From: Pseudomonadota bacterium
Lineage (GTDB): Bacteria; Pseudomonadota; Alphaproteobacteria; Rhizobiales; Rhizobiaceae
Reading direction: 5' to 3'
NCBI GenBank assembly: GCA_023399635.1
Contig: JAEWOP010000145.1
Coordinates: forward strand, 1 to 5,480
DNA length: 5,480 nt
The notes under the pieces are model-generated. The model searched no databases and had not been told where the DNA came from. It worked only from the letters and a program-made list of their open reading frames with translations. Numbering within the stretch: the first letter of the stretch is position 1; the number at the start of each line of letters is the position of its first letter. Below are positions 1 to 5,480 of this stretch, one piece after another. The translations under genes were made by a program, and so were the position numbers.

Positions 1-57
1 GTGCCGGTCTGCCCTGTCAGTAGAGGGTAGCGGTGGGGATCACATACAAGAGCCGCA

Positions 58-86
58 GCATCGCACCGGGAAGGGCCGTGCGATGC
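58..86. repeat. 9-bp perfect inverted repeat (hairpin)
   Basis: GCATCGCAC at 58-66 is exactly complementary to GTGCGATGC at 78-86, with an 11-nt loop. The right arm is followed by a C-run, not a T-run, so it is not a classic intrinsic terminator on the plus strand. No minus-strand T-tract is visible on the other side either. It could be an operator-like palindrome, an RNA hairpin, or the relic of a mobile-element end. The stem is seen directly; its role is unknown. Confidence 0.45.
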
Positions 87-630
87 CCCCCATCCAGGCC
101 ATTCATGCGGGGTCCAACGACAAACGCGGATCATCCAGCTTGCCGGGGTTCGACCGTGGCGGCTGTGCCAGTAGCCTCCAATATGCGCTGAACGCGGTGA
201 CGCCGAGAACAGCAACAGTCCGGTCCATAGCAAGACTCGGAGATTGGCGCGAAATGTTCACAGCGCTGAATGAGGCTGATTCCGGTGTTGCGGGGGAGCC
301 GAGAAGCCTTTTTCGAAGGGGAAGTGAAAGCGCCGATGGTAGCCGTGATGCGGTTGCCCTGTTTCCATGGACAAGATCACGCACAACGCGAACTCGATTG
401 ATCTGGTCTGACCGAAGACCGTCGGCGAAATCGCCGCCTCGATCTCAATTCCGCAACGTCCGCCCTCCGCTTTTTTCCGCCGCCGGCCTGATGGGCCAGC
501 TTTGCATCGCGAGATCAAAATAGCGGCTGTCGGCCGCCCTCCATTCCATTCCGGCCCAAGGGTGCGCCCCGATCGTCTCCGGTCCAACGACCGTCATCGA
601 GATCGCGATGGGCGCGATCCGATCAGCAAA

Positions 631-634
631 AGGA
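631..634 (+). promoter_or_regulatory. Ribosome binding site of the DUF736 gene
   Basis: AGGA sits 9 nt before the ATG at 644, in an A-rich context. It favours 644 over the in-frame upstream ATG at 608, which has no comparable Shine-Dalgarno sequence. Confidence 0.6.
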
Positions 635-643
635 CATTGTATC

Positions 644-955
644 ATGGCTACCATCGGCACCTTCGCCCGCGTTGAAAACGGCTTCAACGGCTCGGTCAAA
701 ACCCTCACCCTCAACGTCAAGTCCGTGAAGTTCGTGCCCGCCGAGGGCGAAACCGAAAACGGCCCGGACTATCGCGTGTTCGCGGCCGCCGTCGAGTTCG
801 GCGCGGCGTGGAAGAAGCAGTCCGACAAGGGCAATTCCTACCTCTCCGTCAAGCTGGACGATCCCAGCTTCGCCGCCCCGATCTACGCAAGCCTGGTCGA
901 GACGGAAAGCGACGAACTGGCCCTCATCTGGTCGCGCCGCCGCGCGGCCAACTGA
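644..955 (+). CDS. DUF736 family protein
   Basis: This 103-residue protein of unknown function belongs to a family common on conjugative elements of alphaproteobacteria. I recognise it by the N-terminus MATIGTF, the YRVFA segment (43-47), EFGAAWKK (51-58), YLSVKLDDPSF (66-76), PIYASL (79-84) and LIWSR (94-98). The length is normal for the family and it looks intact. No signal peptide or membrane segment is seen, so it is probably cytoplasmic. An in-frame ATG at 608 would add 12 residues, but the family N-terminus and the AGGA at 631-634 support 644. In elements I know, this gene sits near the replication/partition and S26 peptidase genes and before the relaxase gene. Here it is followed by a strong hairpin and then by trbL, which is unusual. 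A role in element maintenance or transfer is inferred from context only. Confidence 0.93.
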   Translation: MATIGTFARVENGFNGSVKTLTLNVKSVKFVPAEGETENGPDYRVFAAAVEFGAAWKKQSDKGNSYLSVKLDDPSFAAPIYASLVETESDELALIWSRRRAAN

Positions 956-965
956 TCTGCTCCCC

Positions 966-995
966 GCTGAGGCCCCGCGCAGGTGGGGCCTCAGC
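966..995 (+). terminator. Strong GC-rich hairpin after DUF736, possible terminator
   Basis: GCTGAGGCCCC (966-976) pairs perfectly with GGGGCCTCAGC (985-995): an 11-bp stem with an 8-nt loop, starting 10 nt after the DUF736 stop codon. The position fits a transcription terminator or an mRNA 3'-end stabiliser. There is no T-run after the stem, so intrinsic termination would be weak or factor-assisted. If it does terminate, trbL would need its own promoter in the remaining 66 bases, and none is obvious. Confidence 0.55.
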
Positions 996-1029
996 ACTCA
1001 AACCGTCAGACACCGACCGGCCGGCGGCG

Positions 1030-1046
1030 CCGGCATCGAGTGCCGG
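1030..1046 (+). repeat. Small hairpin ahead of the trbL start
   Basis: CCGGCA (1030-1035) and TGCCGG (1041-1046) form a 6-bp stem with a 5-nt loop, ending 15 nt before the trbL ATG. It could affect access of ribosomes to trbL. In DNA this GC-rich a 6-bp stem may also be chance. Confidence 0.25.
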
Positions 1047-1061
1047 TGGCACGGTGAAGCC

Positions 1062-2417
1062 ATGAACAATGTCGGGATCATCGATCGCTTCCTGGAGACC
1101 TTCACCTCCTATATCGATTCTGGCTTCGGCCTGCTCGGCAGCGAAGTTGCGTTCCTGTCTTCGACGCTGATCGCGATCGACATCGTGCTCGCCGGTCTCT
1201 TCTGGGCCTGGGGCGCGGACGAGGACGTCATCCAGCGGCTCGTCCGAAAGACCCTCTATATCGGCTTCTTCGCCTTCATCGTCGGCAACTTCAACAATCT
1301 CGCCCGAATCGTCTTCGAGAGCTTTTCCGGCCTCGGGCTGAAGGCGGCCGGCGCCTCGCTCTCCAGCACCGAGCTCCTGCAGCCCGGCCGCGTTGCCCAG
1401 GTCGGCATCAATGCCGGCAATCCCATCCTGCAGGCCGCCGGCGATCTGATGGGCTATGTCAGCTTCTTCGAGAACTTCGTGCAGATCTTCGTGCTCTTGA
1501 CCGCCTGGGTCATCGTGCTCCTCGCCTTCTTCATCCTTGCAGTCCAGATCTTCGTCACGCTGATCGAGTTCAAGCTCACCACGCTTGCCGGCTTCGTGCT
1601 GATCCCCTTCGCTTTCTTCAACAAGACTGCGTTCCTCGCCGAGAAGGTGCTCGGCAACATCGTCGCCTCCGGCGTCAAAATCCTCGTGCTTGCCATCATC
1701 GTCGGCATCGGCTCGCGTCTCTTCAGCGAATTCACCGCTGGCTTTTCCGATCAACCGACGATCTCCGAGGCCTTGTCGCTGGTGCTCGGCGCGCTTGCGC
1801 TCATGGGCCTGTCGATCTTTGGCCCGGGGATCGCGACCGGTCTGGTGTCCGGCGCGCCGCAGCTTGGCGCGGGCGCAGCCGTCGGAACCGGCCTTGCGGC
1901 CGCAGGTCTTGGTGTCGCCGGCTATGTCGGCGCCCGCGCCGGCACCGGTGCGGCGGCCGGCGCCGTGGGTGGAGCAATGCGGGGAGGGGCTGCCGTCGCC
2001 GGTGGCGCCAGCACCGCCTACGGTCTCGCCAGCGCCTCCTCCTACGCTGGCAGTGCCGGACGCGCCGCGGCAGGTTTTGCCGGCATGGCCAAGGCCGGCG
2101 CCGGCTTTGCGATGAGCAAAGCAAAGGAAGCTGCCGGCCGGTCCAGTGACACGCTGCGGGCGAGTTACGGGGCAGGGCAGTCGGCGGCCTGGAAGGCCAC
2201 GGGTGGCGGCAACGACGTCGGCACGGGCGGCGCGAGTGCTACGGGCGAAAGGGCAGGCGGAACCCCGCAATCCTCGTCGCCTCCGGCCTGGGCCGAGCGC
2301 ATGCAGCGCGAACAAGCTTTCCACCATGGTGTCAGCACCGCCGCCCACACCGTCCGGTCCGGCGATCACGGCGGCGGTTCCATGTCCGTTTCCCTCAATC
2401 AGGATGACCACCGATGA
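1062..2417 (+). CDS. trbL: TrbL, P-type T4SS inner-membrane channel protein (VirB6-like)
   Basis: TrbL is the polytopic inner-membrane component of the Trb mating-pair formation system and is related to VirB6. The 451-residue product has hydrophobic segments at about 30-50, 64-86, 139-168, 172-190, 202-222 and 237-263. Segments I recognise from rhizobial TrbL are YIDSGFGLLG (17-26), LLQPGR (105-110), VTLIEFKLTTLAGFVLIPF (165-183) and NKTAFLAEKVLGN (187-199). Residues from about 264 to 355 form a Gly/Ala-rich tail. The last 45 residues, starting PPAWAERMQ, are hydrophilic and also family-like. The N-terminus looks complete. The start has only a weak Shine-Dalgarno match (GGTGA at 1053-1057), unlike the downstream genes. 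The ATG overlaps the TGA (1063-1065) of another reading frame, as if trbL once followed a coupled gene. trbJ and trbK, the usual upstream neighbours, are not in the window. Confidence 0.95.
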   Translation: MNNVGIIDRFLETFTSYIDSGFGLLGSEVAFLSSTLIAIDIVLAGLFWAWGADEDVIQRLVRKTLYIGFFAFIVGNFNNLARIVFESFSGLGLKAAGASLSSTELLQPGRVAQVGINAGNPILQAAGDLMGYVSFFENFVQIFVLLTAWVIVLLAFFILAVQIFVTLIEFKLTTLAGFVLIPFAFFNKTAFLAEKVLGNIVASGVKILVLAIIVGIGSRLFSEFTAGFSDQPTISEALSLVLGALALMGLSIFGPGIATGLVSGAPQLGAGAAVGTGLAAAGLGVAGYVGARAGTGAAAGAVGGAMRGGAAVAGGASTAYGLASASSYAGSAGRAAAGFAGMAKAGAGFAMSKAKEAAGRSSDTLRASYGAGQSAAWKATGGGNDVGTGGASATGERAGGTPQSSSPPAWAERMQREQAFHHGVSTAAHTVRSGDHGGGSMSVSLNQDDHR

Positions 2418-3103
2418 ACCCGTTCAAACGCGCTTCCGTGCGCTATGCCCGAACGCCAGAACCCGAAACACCCTACAGACGAGCCGCCCAGGTCTGGGAC
2501 CAACGGATCGGGTCCGCCCGCGTCCAGGCGAGAAACTGGCGGCTGATGGCCTTCGGCTCGCTGCTGCTAGCCGGTAGTTTTGCCGCAGCATTGATCTGGC
2601 AATCGACGCGCGGAACCGTCGTTCCGTGGGTGGTGCAGATCGACAAGGTCGGCGAGGCGCAAGCCGTGGCGCCGGCAGTCGCCGACTATCGGCCGACCGA
2701 TCCGCAGATCGCCTGGCATCTCGCCCGCTTCATCGAAAACGTCCGCGCGATCCCGGCCGATGCTGTGATCGTCCGCCAGAACTGGCTGCGCGCCTACGAG
2801 TTCACGACCGATCGGGGCGCAGTTGCGCTCAACGACTACGCCCGCGCCAACGACCCGTTCACCAAGGTCGGCAAGGTGCAGGTCGCCGTCGATGTCTCCT
2901 CCGTTATTCGCGCCTCGCCCGAGAGCTTTCGCGTCGCCTGGGTCGAGCGCCGCTACGAGAACGGACAACTGTCCACCACCGAGCGCTGGACCGCCATCCT
3001 CACCGTCGTGATCGAACAGCCGCGCACCGCCGACAAGCTGCGCGCCAATCCGCTCGGTGTCTACGTCAACGCCATCAACTGGTCGAAGGAGCTTTCGCAA
3101 TGA
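2414..3103 (+). CDS. trbF: TrbF, P-type T4SS assembly protein (VirB8-like)
   Basis: TrbF is a bitopic inner-membrane protein whose periplasmic VirB8-type domain helps assemble the conjugation channel. The 229-residue product has a basic cytoplasmic N-terminus (1-42), one membrane segment at about 43-62, and a periplasmic domain from about 70. That domain carries PWVVQIDKVG (71-80), YRPTDPQIAWHLARFIENVR (92-111), WVERRY (176-181) and the conserved end NPLGVYVNAINWSKEL (212-227). Length is normal for the family. The ATG overlaps the trbL stop as ATGA (2414-2417), with AGGA at 2401-2404 inside trbL, so the two genes are probably translationally coupled. No anomaly seen. Confidence 0.95.
   Translation: MNPFKRASVRYARTPEPETPYRRAAQVWDQRIGSARVQARNWRLMAFGSLLLAGSFAAALIWQSTRGTVVPWVVQIDKVGEAQAVAPAVADYRPTDPQIAWHLARFIENVRAIPADAVIVRQNWLRAYEFTTDRGAVALNDYARANDPFTKVGKVQVAVDVSSVIRASPESFRVAWVERRYENGQLSTTERWTAILTVVIEQPRTADKLRANPLGVYVNAINWSKELSQ
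3086..3091 (+). promoter_or_regulatory. Ribosome binding site setting the trbG start
   Basis: AAGGAG lies inside the 3' end of trbF, 8 nt before the ATG at 3100. It fixes the trbG start there although the same frame stays open far upstream, to at least 2626. Confidence 0.75.
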
Positions 3104-4164
3104 ACGGGGCAATCAGAAAATCCGTGAACAGGACCCGATCCGGCCACGTCGCGCTGCTCGCAACTATGCTGCTCGCTGCCACGGCGCTCGCCGGCTGCGC
3201 AAAAAAATACATCCCGCCGGAGATCGACTATGACGATGCCGCACCGGCGGTGAAACTTGCCGATCCGGTTGGCCCGGTGAAGGTGGTCGAGGTGGCAAAG
3301 CCGCTACCGCTACCCGGGCAGTTGAAGCCGATCGAAGAGGGCAAGAAGAAGCCGGAACCCTCGGATCCAAAAGCGCGGATCGCCGCGGCCAACGAAGCGG
3401 CGCGCATGCAGCCGGTCCGTGAGGGCTTCATCAACGCGGTACAGGTCTATCCCTTCGCCATCGGCGCGCTCTATCAGGTCTATGCCGCGCCTGGCCAGGT
3501 CACCGACGTCGCGCTCCAGCCGGGCGAAGAGCTGGTCGGCTCCGGCCCTGTGGCTGCCGGCGACACGGTGCGCTGGATCATCGGCGATACCGAAAGCGGC
3601 TCAGGCGCGGCCAAACAGGTGCACATCCTCGTCAAGCCGACCCGATCGGAGCTCCAGACCAATCTCGTCATCAACACCAACCTGCGCACCTATCATCTCG
3701 AACTGCGCTCGACGGAAAAGACCTACATGGCCTCCGTCTCCTGGCAGTACCCGGCTGACCAACTGATCGCGTTGCGCCGCCAGAACACCCGCGCCATCGA
3801 AACTCAGGCCGTGGCAGCGGGCGTCGATATCTCGAAGCTCAACTTCCGCTACCGCATCGAAGGCGATGGCCCGCCCTGGCGGCCGCTACGCGCCTTCGAC
3901 GACGGCTCCAAGGTCTACATCGAATTCCCCTCCGGCATCGCCCAGGGCGAGATGCCGCCGCTCTTCGTCATCGGCCCCTCCGGCAATTCCGAGCTCGTCA
4001 ACTACCGTGCGCGGCAGAACTACTATGTCGTCGATCGGCTGTTTGCGGCGGCTGAACTCCGGCTCGGCGACAAGGACAGCCAGCGCCGTGTGCGCATCGT
4101 GCGCACCGACAGCCGCCGGATTGCCAATCGCACGGCGCTGTTCTTCTCGGAGAGAAGCCGATGA
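3100..4164 (+). CDS. trbG: TrbG, P-type T4SS outer-membrane lipoprotein (VirB9-like)
   Basis: TrbG is the VirB9-type component of the outer-membrane ring of the Trb secretion channel. The 354-residue product starts with a basic segment and a hydrophobic stretch (17-32) ending in the lipobox LAGC, with Cys33 as the expected lipidation site. The next residue is Ala, not Asp, which fits sorting to the outer membrane. A Pro/Lys-rich linker (about 35-105) precedes the VirB9 domain, with FINAVQVYPF (110-119), LYQVYAAPG (124-132), DTVRWIIGDTESGSG (155-169), TYMASVSWQYP (208-218), WRPLRAFDDG (260-269) and MPPLFVIGP (285-293). The frame is open upstream to 2626, but that part overlaps trbF out of frame; AAGGAG at 3086-3091 and the signal peptide set the start. 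ATGA overlaps join it to trbF and trbI, and no trbH lies between trbG and trbI. The A7 run at 3201-3207 right after the lipobox may be a frameshift site. Confidence 0.95.
   Translation: MNGAIRKSVNRTRSGHVALLATMLLAATALAGCAKKYIPPEIDYDDAAPAVKLADPVGPVKVVEVAKPLPLPGQLKPIEEGKKKPEPSDPKARIAAANEAARMQPVREGFINAVQVYPFAIGALYQVYAAPGQVTDVALQPGEELVGSGPVAAGDTVRWIIGDTESGSGAAKQVHILVKPTRSELQTNLVINTNLRTYHLELRSTEKTYMASVSWQYPADQLIALRRQNTRAIETQAVAAGVDISKLNFRYRIEGDGPPWRPLRAFDDGSKVYIEFPSGIAQGEMPPLFVIGPSGNSELVNYRARQNYYVVDRLFAAAELRLGDKDSQRRVRIVRTDSRRIANRTALFFSERSR
3201..3250 (+). promoter_or_regulatory. Candidate -1 frameshift signal in trbG
   Basis: The heptamer A AAA AAA (3201-3207) is in the phase required for -1 slippage: codons GCA AAA AAA for Ala34-Lys35-Lys36. 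After a 6-nt spacer, CCGCCGG (3214-3220) can pair with CCGGCGG (3244-3250). Inside that loop, ATCG (3223-3226) can pair with CGAT (3234-3237). A -1 slip would add eight residues and stop at TGA 3231-3233, giving a 44-residue peptide that ends 11 residues after the lipobox Cys. The layout resembles known bacterial -1 signals such as dnaX, but I see no upstream stimulatory Shine-Dalgarno sequence, and GC-rich stems are common in this DNA. Function is inference. Confidence 0.25.
4149..4153 (+). promoter_or_regulatory. Ribosome binding site of trbI
   Basis: GGAGA inside the 3' end of trbG, 7 nt before the ATG at 4161, supports the ATGA-overlap start of trbI. Confidence 0.6.
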
Positions 4165-5360
4165 CAGGTCCGTCCGATCTTAAAGCGGAGTTCCGGCTGC
4201 GGCCGGAGCCTGCGCGCGTCACCCGCCTGTCGCGCAAGGTGCTGATCGGTCTCGGCGCAGTCTCGAGCCTCGCCATCGCTGCGGCCCTGTTGTTCGCGCT
4301 CGACACCGGCCGGCGTGGCAATCAGACGCCGGATGAACTCTACAACACGGAAAACCGTACGCCGGCCGACGGTCTCGCCAACCTGCCGAAGGACTATACT
4401 GGCATTCCGAAACTTGGGCCGGCGCTTCCCGGCGATCTCGGCCGCCCGATCCTTAAGGCACAGGAAGAGGGCAAGCCCGTCGTTGTCCCAACCATCCAGA
4501 CGCCGCGCGCCGATCCGGAGGAGCAGCGTCGCTTGGCTGAAATCGAAGCCGCGCGCGTCGCGAAGCTGTTTACTGACAGCCGTGGCGTGCGCACCGACAA
4601 CAATCAGGCGCTCGATACGCGCAAGAGCACGACCGACCCCAATGCTATGCTGACGCAGCCTGAGGTCACGCCCCCGCTCGACACGGGCTCTGCCCAGAAC
4701 ATGCAAGATCGCAAGCTTGCCTTCGTCAATGCCGACGCCGATCGGCAGACCGTCAGCCCTGATCGTGTCCAGGAAAAGGCCTCGCCCTATGTCCTGCAGG
4801 CCGGTTCGGTAATTGCCGCTGCCCTCATCACCGGCATCAAGTCCGATCTGCCGGGTTCGATCACCGCGCAGGTAACGGAAAACGTCTATGACAGCCCAAC
4901 CGGCGCGCACCTGCTCATTCCGCAGGGCGCGCGACTGATCGGTCAGTATGACAGCCAGGTCGCCTTCGGGCAGTCGCGCGTGCTGCTCGTCTGGAACCGC
5001 GTCGTTATGCCGGATGGCACCTCCATCGTGCTTGAGCGCCTGCAGGGCACCGATCCGCAAGGCTTCTCCGGACTCGAGGACGAGGTCGATTATCACTGGG
5101 GTCAGCTGTTCAAGGCGGCCGCGCTTTCGACCCTGCTCGGTGTCGGAACCCAGATCGGCAGCAGCGACGATGAAAGCCAGATTGCTCAGGCGATTCGGGA
5201 GAGCGCTCAAGGCACGGCTTCCAATGTTGGCCAGCAGATCGTCGGTCGTCAGCTCAATATTCAGCCGACGCTGACGATCCGGCCGGGATTCCCGGTCCGG
5301 GTGATTGTGAATCGCGATCTTGTGATGCAGACATATGGAGCCGCGAAGGAGCCGACATGA
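4161..5360 (+). CDS. trbI: TrbI, P-type T4SS bridging protein (VirB10-like)
   Basis: TrbI is the VirB10-type protein that spans the periplasm and links the inner-membrane complex to the TrbG outer ring. The 399-residue product has a short basic cytoplasmic N-terminus, one membrane segment at about 27-47, and a long hydrophilic linker (about 50-205) with a charged, possibly helical stretch near 118-137. The conserved C-terminal VirB10 domain (about 207-388) includes SPYVLQAGSVIAAALITGI (208-226), HLLIPQGARLIGQYDS (250-265), WNRVVMPDG (278-286), GLEDEVDYHWGQLFKAA (304-320) and RPGFPVRVIVNRDL (374-387). Length is in the usual range. The start overlaps the trbG stop as ATGA (4161-4164), and the stop overlaps the next gene in the same way. 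It appears intact. Confidence 0.96.
   Translation: MTGPSDLKAEFRLRPEPARVTRLSRKVLIGLGAVSSLAIAAALLFALDTGRRGNQTPDELYNTENRTPADGLANLPKDYTGIPKLGPALPGDLGRPILKAQEEGKPVVVPTIQTPRADPEEQRRLAEIEAARVAKLFTDSRGVRTDNNQALDTRKSTTDPNAMLTQPEVTPPLDTGSAQNMQDRKLAFVNADADRQTVSPDRVQEKASPYVLQAGSVIAAALITGIKSDLPGSITAQVTENVYDSPTGAHLLIPQGARLIGQYDSQVAFGQSRVLLVWNRVVMPDGTSIVLERLQGTDPQGFSGLEDEVDYHWGQLFKAAALSTLLGVGTQIGSSDDESQIAQAIRESAQGTASNVGQQIVGRQLNIQPTLTIRPGFPVRVIVNRDLVMQTYGAAKEPT
5346..5351 (+). promoter_or_regulatory. Ribosome binding site of the DUF2274 gene
   Basis: AAGGAG, 5 nt before the ATG at 5357 and inside the end of trbI, is one of the strongest Shine-Dalgarno matches in the window. It confirms that a gene starts at the ATGA overlap. 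Confidence 0.7.
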
Positions 5361-5480
5361 CCAAACTGAGGCTTTCCGCTATTCCGGATGATAAGCCCGT
5401 CAAGGTTACCGTTGAACTGCCGGCGGCGGTGTTTCGGGAATTGCAGGCCTATGCAGCGATTCTGGCGAAGACGAACGGAG
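5357..5480 (+). CDS. DUF2274 family protein, 5' part only
   Basis: The first 41 codons are present before the window ends. The opening MTKLRLSAIPDDKPVKVTVE and the following ELPAAVFRELQAYA match the start of the small DUF2274 proteins encoded directly after trbI in many alphaproteobacterial conjugative elements. The function of the family is not established. The predicted strand (KVTVELP) followed by an amphipathic helix recalls small ribbon-helix-helix-like proteins, but that is only an impression. It overlaps the trbI stop as ATGA (5357-5360) and is thus expected to be the last or next-to-last gene of the operon. Confidence 0.85.
   Translation, partial: MTKLRLSAIPDDKPVKVTVELPAAVFRELQAYAAILAKTNG

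Larger units (their letters stand above)
1..643. other. Gene-poor left flank, no supported CDS
   Basis: No reading frame here gives a protein I recognise. The longest open frames (about 90 to 146 codons on either strand) overlap each other, are rich in Arg, Ser and Pro, and look like chance openings in GC-rich DNA. The stretch contains a 9-bp inverted repeat at 58-86 and an 11-bp direct repeat (111-121 and 581-591). A short frame at 367-411 resembles the C-terminal end of IS21-type IstB proteins, but too weakly to annotate. I saw no tRNA, rRNA or CRISPR array and no convincing -35/-10 promoter. A promoter for the downstream DUF736 gene could lie within the last 100 bases but cannot be placed by eye. 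Confidence 0.6.

Noticed and set aside
51..100. Group II intron domain V-like string around GAGCCG and the 58-86 hairpin
   Set aside because: The conserved domain V core (GAAA tetraloop, paired GAGC...GTTC ends) is not present and no intron-encoded reverse transcriptase is in the window.
83..523. 146-codon plus-strand frame in the left flank
   Set aside because: Arg/Ser/Pro-rich, no known motif, no good ribosome site, and competing frames exist on the minus strand (103-384 and 258-587).
608..643. Upstream in-frame start of the DUF736 gene
   Set aside because: The family N-terminus begins at MATIGTF, and the AGGA at 631-634 serves the ATG at 644.
2095..2106. GCCGGCGCCGGC palindrome in the trbL tail
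   Set aside because: Expected from Gly/Ala codons in GC-rich DNA; it encodes the low-complexity tail and has no regulatory context.
924..2411. 495-codon open frame on the minus strand opposite trbL
   Set aside because: It mirrors the codon bias of the GC-rich, Gly/Ala-rich trbL; its composition is low-complexity (Asp, Glu, Gly, Arg) and no family is recognisable.
2626..3099. Long upstream extension of the trbG reading frame (512-codon frame from 2626)
   Set aside because: It overlaps trbF out of frame, is Arg-rich, and precedes the clear ribosome site, ATG and lipoprotein signal at 3100.
4023..5210. 395-codon open frame on the minus strand opposite trbI and the end of trbG
   Set aside because: It is a shadow of a well-supported coding region on the other strand, with no recognisable domain.

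Overview
The window looks like part of an integrative and conjugative element or conjugative plasmid of an alphaproteobacterium, most likely Hyphomicrobiales (Rhizobium, Agrobacterium, Mesorhizobium, Ochrobactrum and relatives). This rests on the GC-rich, strongly codon-biased DNA and on a gene set (DUF736, TrbL, TrbF, TrbG, TrbI, DUF2274) that I know as the conserved conjugation block of such elements. No taxonomic search was run.

Layout. Positions 1-643 hold no gene I can support; they contain a 9-bp perfect inverted repeat (58-86) and faint signs of a decayed insertion sequence. Positions 644-955 encode a DUF736 protein. A 106-nt gap follows, with an 11-bp perfect hairpin (966-995) and a smaller one (1030-1046). 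From 1062 to the right edge runs a plus-strand operon: trbL (VirB6-like inner-membrane channel), trbF (VirB8-like), trbG (VirB9-like lipoprotein), trbI (VirB10-like) and the start of a DUF2274 gene cut by the window end. Each of the four gene joints inside the operon is an ATGA overlap, so translation is probably coupled.

How the genes work together. TrbL, TrbF, TrbG and TrbI are the membrane half of a P-type (Trb) type IV secretion system: polytopic channel, periplasmic assembly factor, outer-membrane ring and the TrbI bridge from inner membrane to outer ring. The parts normally upstream are absent here: TrbB and TrbE ATPases, pilin TrbC, TrbD, TrbJ and TrbK, plus relaxase and coupling protein. 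In the element families I know, DUF736 lies several kilobases upstream of trbL, before the relaxase and traG-trbBCDEJ. Here the two are adjacent, which suggests a deletion, a rearrangement, or an unusual operon layout.

Main points for a second look: (1) the DUF736-trbL junction, where a reading frame unrelated to DUF736 ends in an ATGA overlap with trbL, as if it were the tail of a lost upstream gene; (2) a possible -1 frameshift site in trbG just after the lipobox (heptamer A AAA AAA, 6-nt spacer, GC-rich stem) that would release a 44-residue lipopeptide; (3) the gene-poor left end.
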